64,000 bases of DNA from Clostridia bacterium. Lineage in GTDB: Bacteria; Bacillota; Clostridia; Christensenellales; Aristaeellaceae. This document shows positions 23,985-32,384 of this stretch, in pieces (the stretch's first letter is position 1; each line of letters begins with the position of its first letter). The notes below the pieces were generated by a model. That model had not been told where the DNA came from and did not search any database. It saw only the letters and a program-made list of their open reading frames with translations. The position numbers and the translations under genes are program-made. The stretch is from contig JAFRQX010000046.1 of assembly GCA_017428385.1 (NCBI GenBank), positions 124,001 through 188,000 of the forward strand. Direction: 5' to 3'.

Positions 23985-25661
23985 ATGCAGAGGCTATTTA
24001 CGTCAGCCGGAGAAACGCTGTCCGGTACTCCCTGGAATACGTACCCACGTCCGCAGCTGGTACGGAAAGACTGGCTGTGCCTGAACGGAAAATGGCATTT
24101 CACCTGCGGCAGGACGAAAACAGAAATCAATGTTCCCTTCTGTCCGGAAAGCCTTCTTTCGGGTGTGAACATACAGATGGAATACGGCCGGGAAATGGTG
24201 TATTCCAGGCACTTCACCCTGCCGGAGGAATGGCAGGGGCAACGAATACTGCTTCACTTCGGGGCTGTCAGCCGGAAAGCAACGGTCAGGATTAACGGGA
24301 AGGAAGCGGTTTCCCATGAAGAGAGCTATCTTCCTTTCTCCGCGGATATCACAGACCTGATTTGCGAAGGAGAAAACGAAATATCTGTCACTGCCGTCAA
24401 CGATCTGTCCCATCAGCATCCCTGGGGAAAACAGAAAGAAAAGCGGGGCGGCATGTGGTATACCCCGGTGTCCGGTATCTGGCAGACAGTCTGGATTGAA
24501 CCGGTTCCGGAACGGTATATCCACACCCTGACGATTCATACGGGCAGGGATTACGCGGAAATCACTGTGAACGGCGCCGATGACGGAGCTGTTGAGATGA
24601 ACGGCGTCTGCTATCCCCTGGTCCGGGGTACGGTCCGGATCGATGTGAAAGATCCAAACTGCTGGTGCCCGGAAAACCCGTACCTGTACCGGTTTACCGT
24701 GACCGCTGGCGAGGATCGGGCGGAATCATATTTTGCCCTGAGGACACTGACAGTGGAACGCATCAGCGGAATCCCGCGGCTTTGCCTGAACGGGGAACCG
24801 TATTTTTTTCACGGCCTGCTGGACCAGGGATACTGGAGCGACGGCCTGTATACGCCGGCGGCTTCCTCCTGTTATGAATCGGATATCCTGGCCATGAAGG
24901 CGCTGGGGTTCAACATGCTGCGGAAGCACATCAAAATTGAACCGGAGCAGTTCTACTATGACTGTGACCGGCTGGGCATGATTGTTTTCCAGGATATGGT
25001 GAACTGCGGAGAGTATCATTTCCTTCGCGATACCATCCTGCCGACGGCTGGATGGAAGCCCCTGAATGACGCCCGCCTGAACCGGGACCAGGCTGCAAGG
25101 GAAAACTTCCTGAAGACCATGGATGAGACGGTCCGGCTGCTGGGCAATCATCCATGCATCTGCCTGTGGACCATCTTCAACGAAGGATGGGGTCAGTTCC
25201 GGGCAGATGACGCTTTCCGCCGGCTGAAAGCGCTGGACGATACGCGATTTGTTGACAGTACTTCCGGCTGGTTTGCCCGGAAACTGAGCGACGTGGAAAG
25301 CCTCCATATCTATTTCAAAAAGCTTCGGACCGGAAAACAGGACCGGCCGCAGTTCCTGTCAGAATTCGGCGGATGGTCCCTCAAGATTCCGGAGCACAGC
25401 TTTAACCTGGAAAAGACCTACGGATACAAGAAGTACGAGGATCGGGAGACGTTCGTACACGATCTGAAGGCGCTGTACCTGGAAGAGGTACTTCCCCTGA
25501 TTTCCCGGGGACTGTGCGCCACGGTATATACCCAGGTTTCAGACGTAGAGGATGAAACCAACGGGCTTCTGACCTTTGACCGGAAGGAAGCCAAAGTGAC
25601 TCCGGAGGAGTTCAGGGATATTTCCGACAGGCTCTGTAAGGCAATCAAAGAACAGGCCTGA
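23985..25661 (+). CDS. Glycoside hydrolase family 2 protein
   Basis: A 558-residue cytoplasmic enzyme with the GH2 order: an N-terminal jelly-roll sugar-binding domain ('VYSRHFTLPEEW', 'VRINGKEAVSHEESYLPF'), an immunoglobulin-like domain, and a TIM barrel. The acid/base glutamate is in 'FNEGWGQF' and the nucleophile in 'SEFGGWS'. GH2 members are beta-galactosidases, beta-glucuronidases or beta-mannosidases; I cannot choose. The ATG at 23985 follows CCGGAGG; an in-frame ATG at 23955 lies inside the previous gene. It lacks a signal peptide, so it acts on imported oligosaccharides, probably through the next gene. Confidence 0.88.
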   Translation: MQRLFTSAGETLSGTPWNTYPRPQLVRKDWLCLNGKWHFTCGRTKTEINVPFCPESLLSGVNIQMEYGREMVYSRHFTLPEEWQGQRILLHFGAVSRKATVRINGKEAVSHEESYLPFSADITDLICEGENEISVTAVNDLSHQHPWGKQKEKRGGMWYTPVSGIWQTVWIEPVPERYIHTLTIHTGRDYAEITVNGADDGAVEMNGVCYPLVRGTVRIDVKDPNCWCPENPYLYRFTVTAGEDRAESYFALRTLTVERISGIPRLCLNGEPYFFHGLLDQGYWSDGLYTPAASSCYESDILAMKALGFNMLRKHIKIEPEQFYYDCDRLGMIVFQDMVNCGEYHFLRDTILPTAGWKPLNDARLNRDQAARENFLKTMDETVRLLGNHPCICLWTIFNEGWGQFRADDAFRRLKALDDTRFVDSTSGWFARKLSDVESLHIYFKKLRTGKQDRPQFLSEFGGWSLKIPEHSFNLEKTYGYKKYEDRETFVHDLKALYLEEVLPLISRGLCATVYTQVSDVEDETNGLLTFDRKEAKVTPEEFRDISDRLCKAIKEQA

Positions 25662-25687
25662 AAACGCAGGCAGCAGAGGTGTTTCTT

Positions 25688-27037
25688 ATGATGAAGAACC
25701 GTAAATTCCAGATCGCCCTGATCATATTCTCCCTGACCGGCCAGATTGCCTGGGTTGTGGAGAACATGTATTTCAACGTGTTCATCTATAAGATGTTCCG
25801 GGCTTCCGCGTCGGATATTGCCCTGATGGTTACGGCCAGCGCGATTGCCGCAACGCTGACCACCATCCTGATGGGCGCCCTGTCCGACCGGATCGGGAAA
25901 AGAAAGATTTTCATGTGTGCCGGATACATTGCCTGGGGTATATCCATTATCTCCTTTGCCCTGATCCGGACGGATGTGATTTCCTCCCTGTTCGGCATGG
26001 TGACCGGTGCGGCAACTGTCGGAATCACGCTGACCATTATCATGGACTGCGTGATGACCTTCTTCGGATCCACGGCGAATGACGCGGCGTATAACGCGTG
26101 GCTGACTGACTCCACGGACGCCACCAACCGCGGGGCGGCTGAAGGCATCAACTCCATGATGCCCCTGATCTCCATCCTGGTGGTGTTCGGCGGATTCATG
26201 GGCTTTGACCTGGATCAGGCTTCCAGCTGGACTGCCATATACTGCATCATCGGCGGGCTGGTTCTGCTGATCGGCATCCTGGGTTTCTTCCTGGTGGATG
26301 AAGCCCCGGTCAGGAATCCGGACAGCCTGGGCTACTTTGCCACAATCCTGTACGGGTTCCGCCCGGCGGTGATCCGGAAAAACGCCGTGCTGTATTTTTC
26401 CATGGCGGCCTTCATTATTTTCAACATCTCCATTCAGATTTACATGCCCTACCTGATTATCTACTATGAGCAGACGCTGGGTATGGCGGACTACGTGCTG
26501 ATTATGGCGCCGGCTATTATTCTGGCCGCGGCTGTGACCTTCTTCTTCGGCAGGCTGATTGACCGTTTTGGATTCCGAAAGACAGTCCTTCCGGCTCTGT
26601 TCCTGCTGGCGCTGGGTTTTGTCCTGCTGTGGCTGGTGCCTTCTGTGATTCAGGCCGAGGGTATGGCGATGAAAATACCGGTGTTTATCGGCTCCTTCCT
26701 GATGATGTCCGGCTATCTGAGCGGCATGGCGGTATTCGGAACACAACTGCGTAATTACACACCCGAGCATATGGCGGGCCGTTTCCAGGGACTGCGGATT
26801 CTTTCCCAGGTTCTGATTCCCGGCATCATCGGCCCGCAGATCGGCGCATGGGTACTCCGGAACGCGCCGACCATTTCCAACAGCGATGGAACGACCTCCT
26901 TCCTGCCAAGCGCGGATATCTTCCTGACAGCGCTGATTGTCCTGGTCATCCTGATTGCGGTGCTGTCCGCCTGGCTGCTTCATAACAAAAACGATGCGGA
27001 AAACTCCGCATCAATGGAAACCCGGGGGAACAGATGA
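25688..27037 (+). CDS. MFS transporter
   Basis: A 449-residue carrier with 12 likely helices and the loop 2-3 signature as 'GALSDRIGKRKIFM'. An equivalent loop occurs in the second half ('GRLIDRFGFRKTV'). The sequence style is close to glycoside-linked MFS/GPH symporters. Between GH2 and ABC exporter genes it most likely imports the oligosaccharide or glycoside cut by the GH2 enzyme. The start at ATG 25688 follows AGAGGTG; GTG at 25679 is an alternative. It overlaps the next gene by ATGA. Confidence 0.85.
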   Translation: MMKNRKFQIALIIFSLTGQIAWVVENMYFNVFIYKMFRASASDIALMVTASAIAATLTTILMGALSDRIGKRKIFMCAGYIAWGISIISFALIRTDVISSLFGMVTGAATVGITLTIIMDCVMTFFGSTANDAAYNAWLTDSTDATNRGAAEGINSMMPLISILVVFGGFMGFDLDQASSWTAIYCIIGGLVLLIGILGFFLVDEAPVRNPDSLGYFATILYGFRPAVIRKNAVLYFSMAAFIIFNISIQIYMPYLIIYYEQTLGMADYVLIMAPAIILAAAVTFFFGRLIDRFGFRKTVLPALFLLALGFVLLWLVPSVIQAEGMAMKIPVFIGSFLMMSGYLSGMAVFGTQLRNYTPEHMAGRFQGLRILSQVLIPGIIGPQIGAWVLRNAPTISNSDGTTSFLPSADIFLTALIVLVILIAVLSAWLLHNKNDAENSASMETRGNR

Positions 27038-28800
27038 AGTTTCTTTGGAAGTATCTGAAAAAGTATCAATGGATGATCCTGCTTGGCATGGGACTGAAGC
27101 TGGCCGGAACGCTGACCGAGCTTCTGATTCCCTATGTGATGGAACATCTGCTGGACCATGTGGTGCCGCAAAAGGAGACGGTGCCTGTTTTGCTGTGGGG
27201 CGGGGCGATGATCCTGCTGGCCTGCGTGGTGCGGTTCCTGAACGTGACGGCAAACCGGAAAGCAGTGTGGATCGCCAAGGAGAGCATTTTTACCATCCGG
27301 CGGGATTTGTTCCATTCCGCATTGAACCTGTCCGGTGGACAGACGGATGAAATCGGCCTGCCTTCCCTGATTTCCCGGATGACATCCGATACCTACAATG
27401 TGCAGAATTTTATCCGGGCTGCCCAGACGCTGGGTATCCGGGCGCCGATCATGCTGATCGGAGGTGTCGTCATTACGCTGACTATGGATACAGGCCTGGC
27501 GCTGATTCTGTGCATCATGGCGCCGATTATGATCGGCCTGGTGGTGTTTATTTCCTTCAAGGGCATTCCGCTGTATGACATGGTACAGCGGGGGATGGAT
27601 GATATTGTACGGATCATGCGGGAAAACATCTCCGGAATTCGGGTGGTGAAGGCCCTTTCCAAAGAACCTTTTGAGATGCGGCGATTCGGCGGGGCAAATG
27701 ACACGACTTCCCGGCGGGATATCAAGGCAAGTATCATTATGGCACTGCCGGGCCCGGTAGTAACGCTCTTCCTGAATATCGGCCTGACACTGATTGTTTT
27801 TATCGGCGCAAAACGGGTAAACGCGGGTGTGACCCAGCCCGGCGTGATCCTGGCTTTTCTGACATATTTCAATATGATCCTGATGGGCGTAATGGGCCTG
27901 AACCGCGTGTTCCTGATGCTCTCCAAGGCTAATGCTTCCGCGGCCCGTATCGCTGAGGCAACAGAGCAGCAGGAAGACCTGGCTGTGCTGCCTGCGGAGG
28001 AAGGGGCTACCACAGAACGGGAGGGTTATATTGTTTTCGATCACGTAACCTTCAGTTATGCCGGAGACGGGGGAAACGGACAGCAGAATGCGGCCGCCTT
28101 TGCAGGCTCTTCAAGGCAGCAGTGCCTGAAGGACGTGGATTTCACGATCCGGAAGGGCGGATCCCTGGGCATTATCGGCGCCACGGGAAGCGGAAAAACC
28201 ACGATTATCAACCTGCTGATGCGTTTTTACGATCCCGGGGAAGGGCATGTGTTCATTGACGGACAGGACGTCCGTACGATGGACCGGGATGCCCTGCGCC
28301 GCCGGTTCGGCACGGTGTTCCAGAATGATACGATCTTTGCCTCCAGCATCCGGGAGAATGTGGTATTCGGCCGGAACGTGGATGAGGAGCGGCTGCAGGA
28401 AGCCCTGGGAGATGCCATGGCAGCTGATTTTGTCAACCGGTATGAGGACGGGGCTGACCACATGGCAGCAATTCACGGCGGTAATTTCTCCGGCGGACAG
28501 AAGCAGCGGCTGCTGATTGCCCGGGCCGTGGCGGCGAAACCGGAGATTCTGATTCTTGATGATTCCTCCTCCGCACTGGATTACCGGACGGATGCCGAAT
28601 TGCGAAAAGCCATCAGCAGCCGGTACGCCGGAACGACACTGATCGTCATTGCGCAGCGGGTTTCTTCCATCATGAACCTGGATGAAATCATTGTGCTGGA
28701 TGAAGGAGAAATGATCGGCAAGGGAACGCATGAGGAACTGATGCGTGAATGCCCGGTTTACCGGGAGATCCAGCAAACCCAGATGGGGGAGGTGGAATAA
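27034..28800 (+). CDS. ABC exporter half-transporter, degenerate-site subunit
   Basis: A 588-residue type IV ABC exporter: about six membrane helices (1-320), then a nucleotide-binding domain. Walker A is 'GATGSGKTTIINLL' and the signature 'NFSGGQKQRLLIARA' is canonical. The residue after Walker B is Asp, not Glu ('ILILDDSSSALD'), as in TM287 of the TM287/288 heterodimer. It therefore pairs with the next protein, forming one catalytic and one degenerate ATP site. Such pairs export drugs, lipids or peptides. A glutamine/alanine-rich insert separates the two domains near residue 350. Confidence 0.9.
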   Translation: MKFLWKYLKKYQWMILLGMGLKLAGTLTELLIPYVMEHLLDHVVPQKETVPVLLWGGAMILLACVVRFLNVTANRKAVWIAKESIFTIRRDLFHSALNLSGGQTDEIGLPSLISRMTSDTYNVQNFIRAAQTLGIRAPIMLIGGVVITLTMDTGLALILCIMAPIMIGLVVFISFKGIPLYDMVQRGMDDIVRIMRENISGIRVVKALSKEPFEMRRFGGANDTTSRRDIKASIIMALPGPVVTLFLNIGLTLIVFIGAKRVNAGVTQPGVILAFLTYFNMILMGVMGLNRVFLMLSKANASAARIAEATEQQEDLAVLPAEEGATTEREGYIVFDHVTFSYAGDGGNGQQNAAAFAGSSRQQCLKDVDFTIRKGGSLGIIGATGSGKTTIINLLMRFYDPGEGHVFIDGQDVRTMDRDALRRRFGTVFQNDTIFASSIRENVVFGRNVDEERLQEALGDAMAADFVNRYEDGADHMAAIHGGNFSGGQKQRLLIARAVAAKPEILILDDSSSALDYRTDAELRKAISSRYAGTTLIVIAQRVSSIMNLDEIIVLDEGEMIGKGTHEELMRECPVYREIQQTQMGEVE

Positions 28801-30569
28801 TGGCCAACAGAGATTCCATTATGACCAAACCCAAGGACTCAAAGGGAGCCTTTATGCGCCTGCTGTCCTATCTGGGCGCGTTCAAAGCACTGATCCTGCT
28901 GGTGGCGGTGCTGTGTCTGATCAGCAATGTACTGAGCCTGTGGGGACCGACGCTGGCCGGATCCGCGATTAATGAGGCGGCGGCAGGAATAAACAAGGTG
29001 AACTTCGAAAAGGTCGCCTACTATGCGGTCCGGATGCTGGCAGTATACGTGAGCTCTTCCCTGATCACCATCCTGATTCATATGATTATGGTGAATGTTT
29101 CCAAACGTGTGGGCCGGAAGATGCGACAGGACGTGTTTGACAAGCTGATGCGGCTGCCGGTGGGCTTTTTTGACCGGAACCAGGCGGGAGATATCATCAG
29201 CCGGGTATCCTATGACGTGGACGTGATCAGCACCTGTATGGCCACGGATGTGGTGGCAATCCTGACCAGTGTGGTGACGGTAGCTGGTGCGCTGATCATG
29301 ATGGTCCGGATATCCCCGGTACTGAGCCTGGTGACGCTGGTAACGGTGCCTGCTTCCATCGTGTTCACCGCCCACATGCGAAAGAAGACCCAGCCCCGGT
29401 TTGTGAAACGGTCCAGGTCCTACGGAGCGATGAACGGGTTTGTGGAAGAGCAGCTGTCCGGGCAGAAGACCATCCAGGCCTACGCCTATGAAGACCAGAT
29501 TGACGAAAAATACGAGGATATCAACCACCAGGCCGCGGAAGCGTATTATGACGCGGATTCCCTGGCGGCAACCATCGGTCCGACGATCGGCTTTATCAAC
29601 AATATCGGTCTGAGCCTGATTACCCTGCTGGGATCGGTGCTGTATATGAACGGGGCCATCGGGTTGGGAAACATCTCTTCTTTTGTGCTATATTCCCGGA
29701 AATTTTCCGGTCCGATCAACGAAGTAGCGAACATCATCAACGAACTCTTTTCCGCACTGGCGGCGGCGGAACGGGTATTCGGCCTGCTGGATCAGCCGGA
29801 AGAGCTGAAGGACGCAGAGGGTGCCCGGACGCTGACGGACGTGGAAGGCAACGTGGCGCTGAATAAGGTGTCCTTTGGTTATGACCCGGACCGGACCATT
29901 ATCCACGATCTTTCCATGCGGGCGGATGCAGGAAAGCTGACGGCTATCGTAGGCCCTACCGGCGCCGGCAAAACAACGATCATCAACCTGTTGATGCGTT
30001 TTTACGACGTGGACAGCGGCAGCGTGGCCGTGGACGGACAGGACGTAAGGGAGCTGACCCGGAGAAGCCTGCGGTCCGCTTATGCCATGGTGCTGCAGGA
30101 CACCTGGGTGTTCAGGGGCACGATCTTTGACAATATAGCCTACGGCAAGGAAAACGCCACGATGGATGAGGTGGTGGCCGCGGCGAAGGCCGCCCATATC
30201 CATCCGTTTATCATGCGGCTGCCGGAAGGATACCAGACAGTGATCAGCGAGGACGGCGGCAACATTTCGAAGGGACAGAAGCAGCTGCTGACGATCGCCC
30301 GGGCAATGCTGTATACCTCCAATATGCTGATCCTGGATGAGGCAACCTCCAACGTGGATACTTCCACAGAACGGGAGATCCAGCGGGCTATGCGAAAGCT
30401 GATGACAGGGCGGACGTGCTTTGTAATCGCCCACCGGCTATCCACAATCCGGAACGCTGACAATATCCTGGTAGTAAACCAGGGAGACGTTGTGGAGCAA
30501 GGGACGCACGACGAACTGATGCAGGCGCGGGGGTTCTACTATCGTCTGTACCGTGCGCAGTTTGAATAA
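28800..30569 (+). CDS. ABC exporter half-transporter, catalytic-site subunit
   Basis: A 589-residue partner of the preceding exporter subunit. Walker A 'GPTGAGKTTIINLL' and Walker B with catalytic Glu ('LILDEATSNVD') are intact, but the signature is changed to 'NISKGQKQL', the form seen in the TM288/BmrD-like side of heterodimers. The ATG overlaps the last base of the upstream stop and follows GGGGGAGG. Six helices precede the nucleotide-binding domain. There is no peptidase C39 domain, so a RiPP-type leader cleavage role is not indicated. Last large gene of the 22.2-30.6 kb run. Confidence 0.9.
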   Translation: MANRDSIMTKPKDSKGAFMRLLSYLGAFKALILLVAVLCLISNVLSLWGPTLAGSAINEAAAGINKVNFEKVAYYAVRMLAVYVSSSLITILIHMIMVNVSKRVGRKMRQDVFDKLMRLPVGFFDRNQAGDIISRVSYDVDVISTCMATDVVAILTSVVTVAGALIMMVRISPVLSLVTLVTVPASIVFTAHMRKKTQPRFVKRSRSYGAMNGFVEEQLSGQKTIQAYAYEDQIDEKYEDINHQAAEAYYDADSLAATIGPTIGFINNIGLSLITLLGSVLYMNGAIGLGNISSFVLYSRKFSGPINEVANIINELFSALAAAERVFGLLDQPEELKDAEGARTLTDVEGNVALNKVSFGYDPDRTIIHDLSMRADAGKLTAIVGPTGAGKTTIINLLMRFYDVDSGSVAVDGQDVRELTRRSLRSAYAMVLQDTWVFRGTIFDNIAYGKENATMDEVVAAAKAAHIHPFIMRLPEGYQTVISEDGGNISKGQKQLLTIARAMLYTSNMLILDEATSNVDTSTEREIQRAMRKLMTGRTCFVIAHRLSTIRNADNILVVNQGDVVEQGTHDELMQARGFYYRLYRAQFE

Positions 30570-30576
30570 AAAATGC

Positions 30577-30605
30577 TTGACATGTGTCTTTTGGTAAGTT
30601 ATAGT
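30577..30605 (+). promoter_or_regulatory. Strong promoter of a mini-transcript
   Basis: TTGACA (30577-30582), 17-base spacer, TATAGT (30600-30605), eight bases after the exporter stop codon. Confidence 0.85.
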
Positions 30606-30638
30606 GATCACAATTAAAAAAGAAAGGAGGTTCTTCGC

Positions 30639-30743
30639 ATGGTTAACTTCATGAATGTAAAACGGTTTACAGCCACCGTTAAAACTGTAAAACACATCCG
30701 TAATGGCAATACATCCGACCATACGAAGAACCAACCGGAATAA
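30639..30743 (+). CDS. 34-residue peptide, function unknown
   Basis: Reads 'MVNFMNVKRFTATVKTV' followed by 'KHIRNGNTSDHTKNQPE'. AAAGGAGG lies 9 bases upstream, a strong promoter is at 30577, and a terminator is at 30772, so this is a self-contained small gene. The peptide is basic, has no membrane helix and no cysteine, so it is not a typical type I toxin or lanthipeptide. It may be a small regulatory or secreted peptide, perhaps linked to the exporter just upstream, or the leader of a regulated transcript. Function not recognised. Confidence 0.6.
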   Translation: MVNFMNVKRFTATVKTVKHIRNGNTSDHTKNQPE

Positions 30744-30771
30744 CTTCCGGCGCCTGTTTTCATATGATCGG

Positions 30772-30802
30772 CCGCTTGTCCATAACGGATAAGCGGTTTT
30801 TT
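30772..30802 (+). terminator. Terminator of the mini-transcript
   Basis: CCGCTTGTCC-ATAAC-GGATAAGCGG, ten pairs with one G-U, then six T (30797-30802). Confidence 0.88.
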
Positions 30803-30835
30803 GCTGCGTAAAAAAGAATACAGGGGGTGGTCGGG

Positions 30836-30970
30836 ATGATCTATATAACGTACGGAGATATCCCGGAAGACAAACAGGAAACAAGCAATGAAACTGCATG
30901 TACCGGTACCTTTGGAGAGATGGGCTTCAGGTGCTGTGAACAGGACAGAACAAACGAAGAAAGGAGATAA
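30836..30970 (+). CDS. 44-residue acidic, cysteine-containing peptide, function unknown
   Basis: Open frame 'MIYITYGDIPEDKQET' ... 'MGFRCCEQDRTNEERR' with GGGGGTGG about 6 bases before the ATG. It holds three cysteines and is acidic in the middle. The stop codon lies inside the ribosome binding site of the next small ORF (six bases before its ATG), so translation could be coupled. I do not recognise the family. Coding status rests on the ribosome binding site and the tight spacing only. Confidence 0.45.
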   Translation: MIYITYGDIPEDKQETSNETACTGTFGEMGFRCCEQDRTNEERR

Positions 30971-30976
30971 AAGACA

Positions 30977-31267
30977 ATGGTTTTTGACAGGAATACAGTT
31001 TTTGCACTGACAGAAAAAAGCAAAAAAGGACAGGAACCGGAGCAGATGAGCCGGTATACTGCCAACGTTACAGAAAAAGCAGAAGAGACGCGCGGGAGGG
31101 GGTATCTGAATACCCGAAGGAAGCCGCGCCGCAAAAGGAAGGAATATTTATGGAAAAGAATATACAGATACATGAAATGCTGCCCGGGAATCTGTACGCC
31201 GGCAATCTCTGGCAGAAGGAAATGGTGGAAAACACAATACTCCGGCGTGATGAGCCTTACCATGTGA
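30977..31267 (+). CDS. Small basic protein, function unknown
   Basis: A 96-residue frame starting after AAAGGAGATAAAAGACA. The first 45 residues ('MVFDRNTVFALTEKSKKG' onward) are polar; then an arginine/lysine-rich part ('NTRRKPRRKRKEYL') follows. From 31150 it overlaps another good small frame in a different phase, and its last 39 residues look like a shadow of that frame. Either a true overlapping pair or a gene whose end has been changed by a frameshift. No family recognised. Confidence 0.4.
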   Translation: MVFDRNTVFALTEKSKKGQEPEQMSRYTANVTEKAEETRGRGYLNTRRKPRRKRKEYLWKRIYRYMKCCPGICTPAISGRRKWWKTQYSGVMSLTM

Positions 31268-31410
31268 CCGTTTCCGGTGAGACTTTCTACACCGGAAATG
31301 AGGGAGAACCCGTGGAAAAGAAGATCCGCAGGGGCTTTTTCAGCCGGATTTTCCGGCGGGAAACCAAACAAAAGGAGAGGATAAGTGTTTGGAAGAAAAG
31401 TATCGCGTAA
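31150..31410 (+). CDS. Small protein ahead of rsgA, function unknown
   Basis: An 86-residue frame with AAAAGGAAGG before its ATG. It reads like a soluble protein ('LPGNLYAGNLWQKEMVENTI', 'YHVTVSGETFYTG') with a basic C-terminal helix ('KKIRRGFFSRIFRRET'). Its end overlaps the rsgA start by 22 bases, which suggests coupling. The basic amphipathic tail could bind membrane or RNA. I do not recognise it. Confidence 0.5.
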   Translation: MEKNIQIHEMLPGNLYAGNLWQKEMVENTILRRDEPYHVTVSGETFYTGNEGEPVEKKIRRGFFSRIFRRETKQKERISVWKKSIA

Positions 31411-32381
31411 TCCTGGTCCACAGGGACCGATACCTGGTCAGGAACGGGGCAAAAGAGCTTTACTGCGTGCTGACCGGGAGCCTGCGATACCGTGATGAAT
31501 ATCCGGTTGCGGGCGATTATGTGGAAATTACGGAGAATCCGTTCGGCGACAGCCTGATCCGGGCGATCCTGCCCCGGCGGACGGTGTTTTACCGTCCGGA
31601 CCGGGGCGGGCACGCGGATGGATTCGCAAAAACCATTCAGGTGCAGCCGCTGATCGCCAATATGGATTATGTGTTTATTATCACATCCCTGAACCAGGAT
31701 TTCAGCCTGAACCGGATCGCACGATATGCTTCCATGGCAACGGCCGGAGGCGCTGTGCCGGTGGCAGTGCTGACCAAGGCGGATCAGTGTGCGGACGTTG
31801 AAGAAAAGGAACGGGAAACCGCCGCGCTGAGCGGGCAGATGGAGGCGGTGGCAGTAAGCTCCTATACGGGTTTCGGCCTGGAACGGCTGCAGAAGTACTT
31901 TGTCCCGGGAACGACGATTGCCCTGCTGGGTTCTTCCGGCGCGGGGAAATCCACCCTGATCAATACGCTGGCCGGGGAGGAGGTTATGCGCACCGGGGAG
32001 ATCCGGGAGGCTGACTCCAAGGGAAGGCATACGACCACACACCGGGAAATCATCGAAATCAACGGAGTGAGCTTCATAGACACTCCCGGACTGCGGGAAC
32101 TGGGTATGATTGCAGCAGAGGAAGGCATCAGCGGTACATTCAGTGATATTGCTGATCTGATCAGCCAGTGTGCCTTTTCCGATTGTACACACCGCAGCGA
32201 ACCCGGATGCGCTGTTCGTAATGCGTTGGCGGACGGCACGCTTTCTCCCGAACGCTGGGAACTGTACAATCGCCTTGAACGGGAAAACAGCTGGAGCAAG
32301 ATCAAAAAGAATGAAAAGATGATGAATATTGCCATGGATAAGCGCAAACAACGGAAACACAGCGAATGGAAGGAGAGATGA
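31389..32381 (+). CDS. rsgA: Ribosome small subunit-dependent GTPase A
   Basis: A 330-residue circularly permuted GTPase that matures the 30S ribosomal subunit. Order: an OB-fold (1-70), then G4 'LTKAD', G1 'GSSGAGKSTLIN', a G2-type 'GRHTTTHRE' and G3 'DTPGLREL'. This permuted order defines the family. The C-terminal zinc knuckle is 'CAFSDCTHRSEPGC'. Translation starts at TTG 31389, set by GGAGAGG. It lacks the usual neighbours (PASTA kinase and phosphatase genes). Confidence 0.95.
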   Translation: MEEKYRVILVHRDRYLVRNGAKELYCVLTGSLRYRDEYPVAGDYVEITENPFGDSLIRAILPRRTVFYRPDRGGHADGFAKTIQVQPLIANMDYVFIITSLNQDFSLNRIARYASMATAGGAVPVAVLTKADQCADVEEKERETAALSGQMEAVAVSSYTGFGLERLQKYFVPGTTIALLGSSGAGKSTLINTLAGEEVMRTGEIREADSKGRHTTTHREIIEINGVSFIDTPGLRELGMIAAEEGISGTFSDIADLISQCAFSDCTHRSEPGCAVRNALADGTLSPERWELYNRLERENSWSKIKKNEKMMNIAMDKRKQRKHSEWKER

Positions 32382-32384
32382 TTA

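Noticed and set aside
25418..26983. Long minus-strand open frame rich in His, Gln and Asp
   Set aside because: A shadow of the GH2 and MFS genes; such composition is typical of antisense frames in this base composition.
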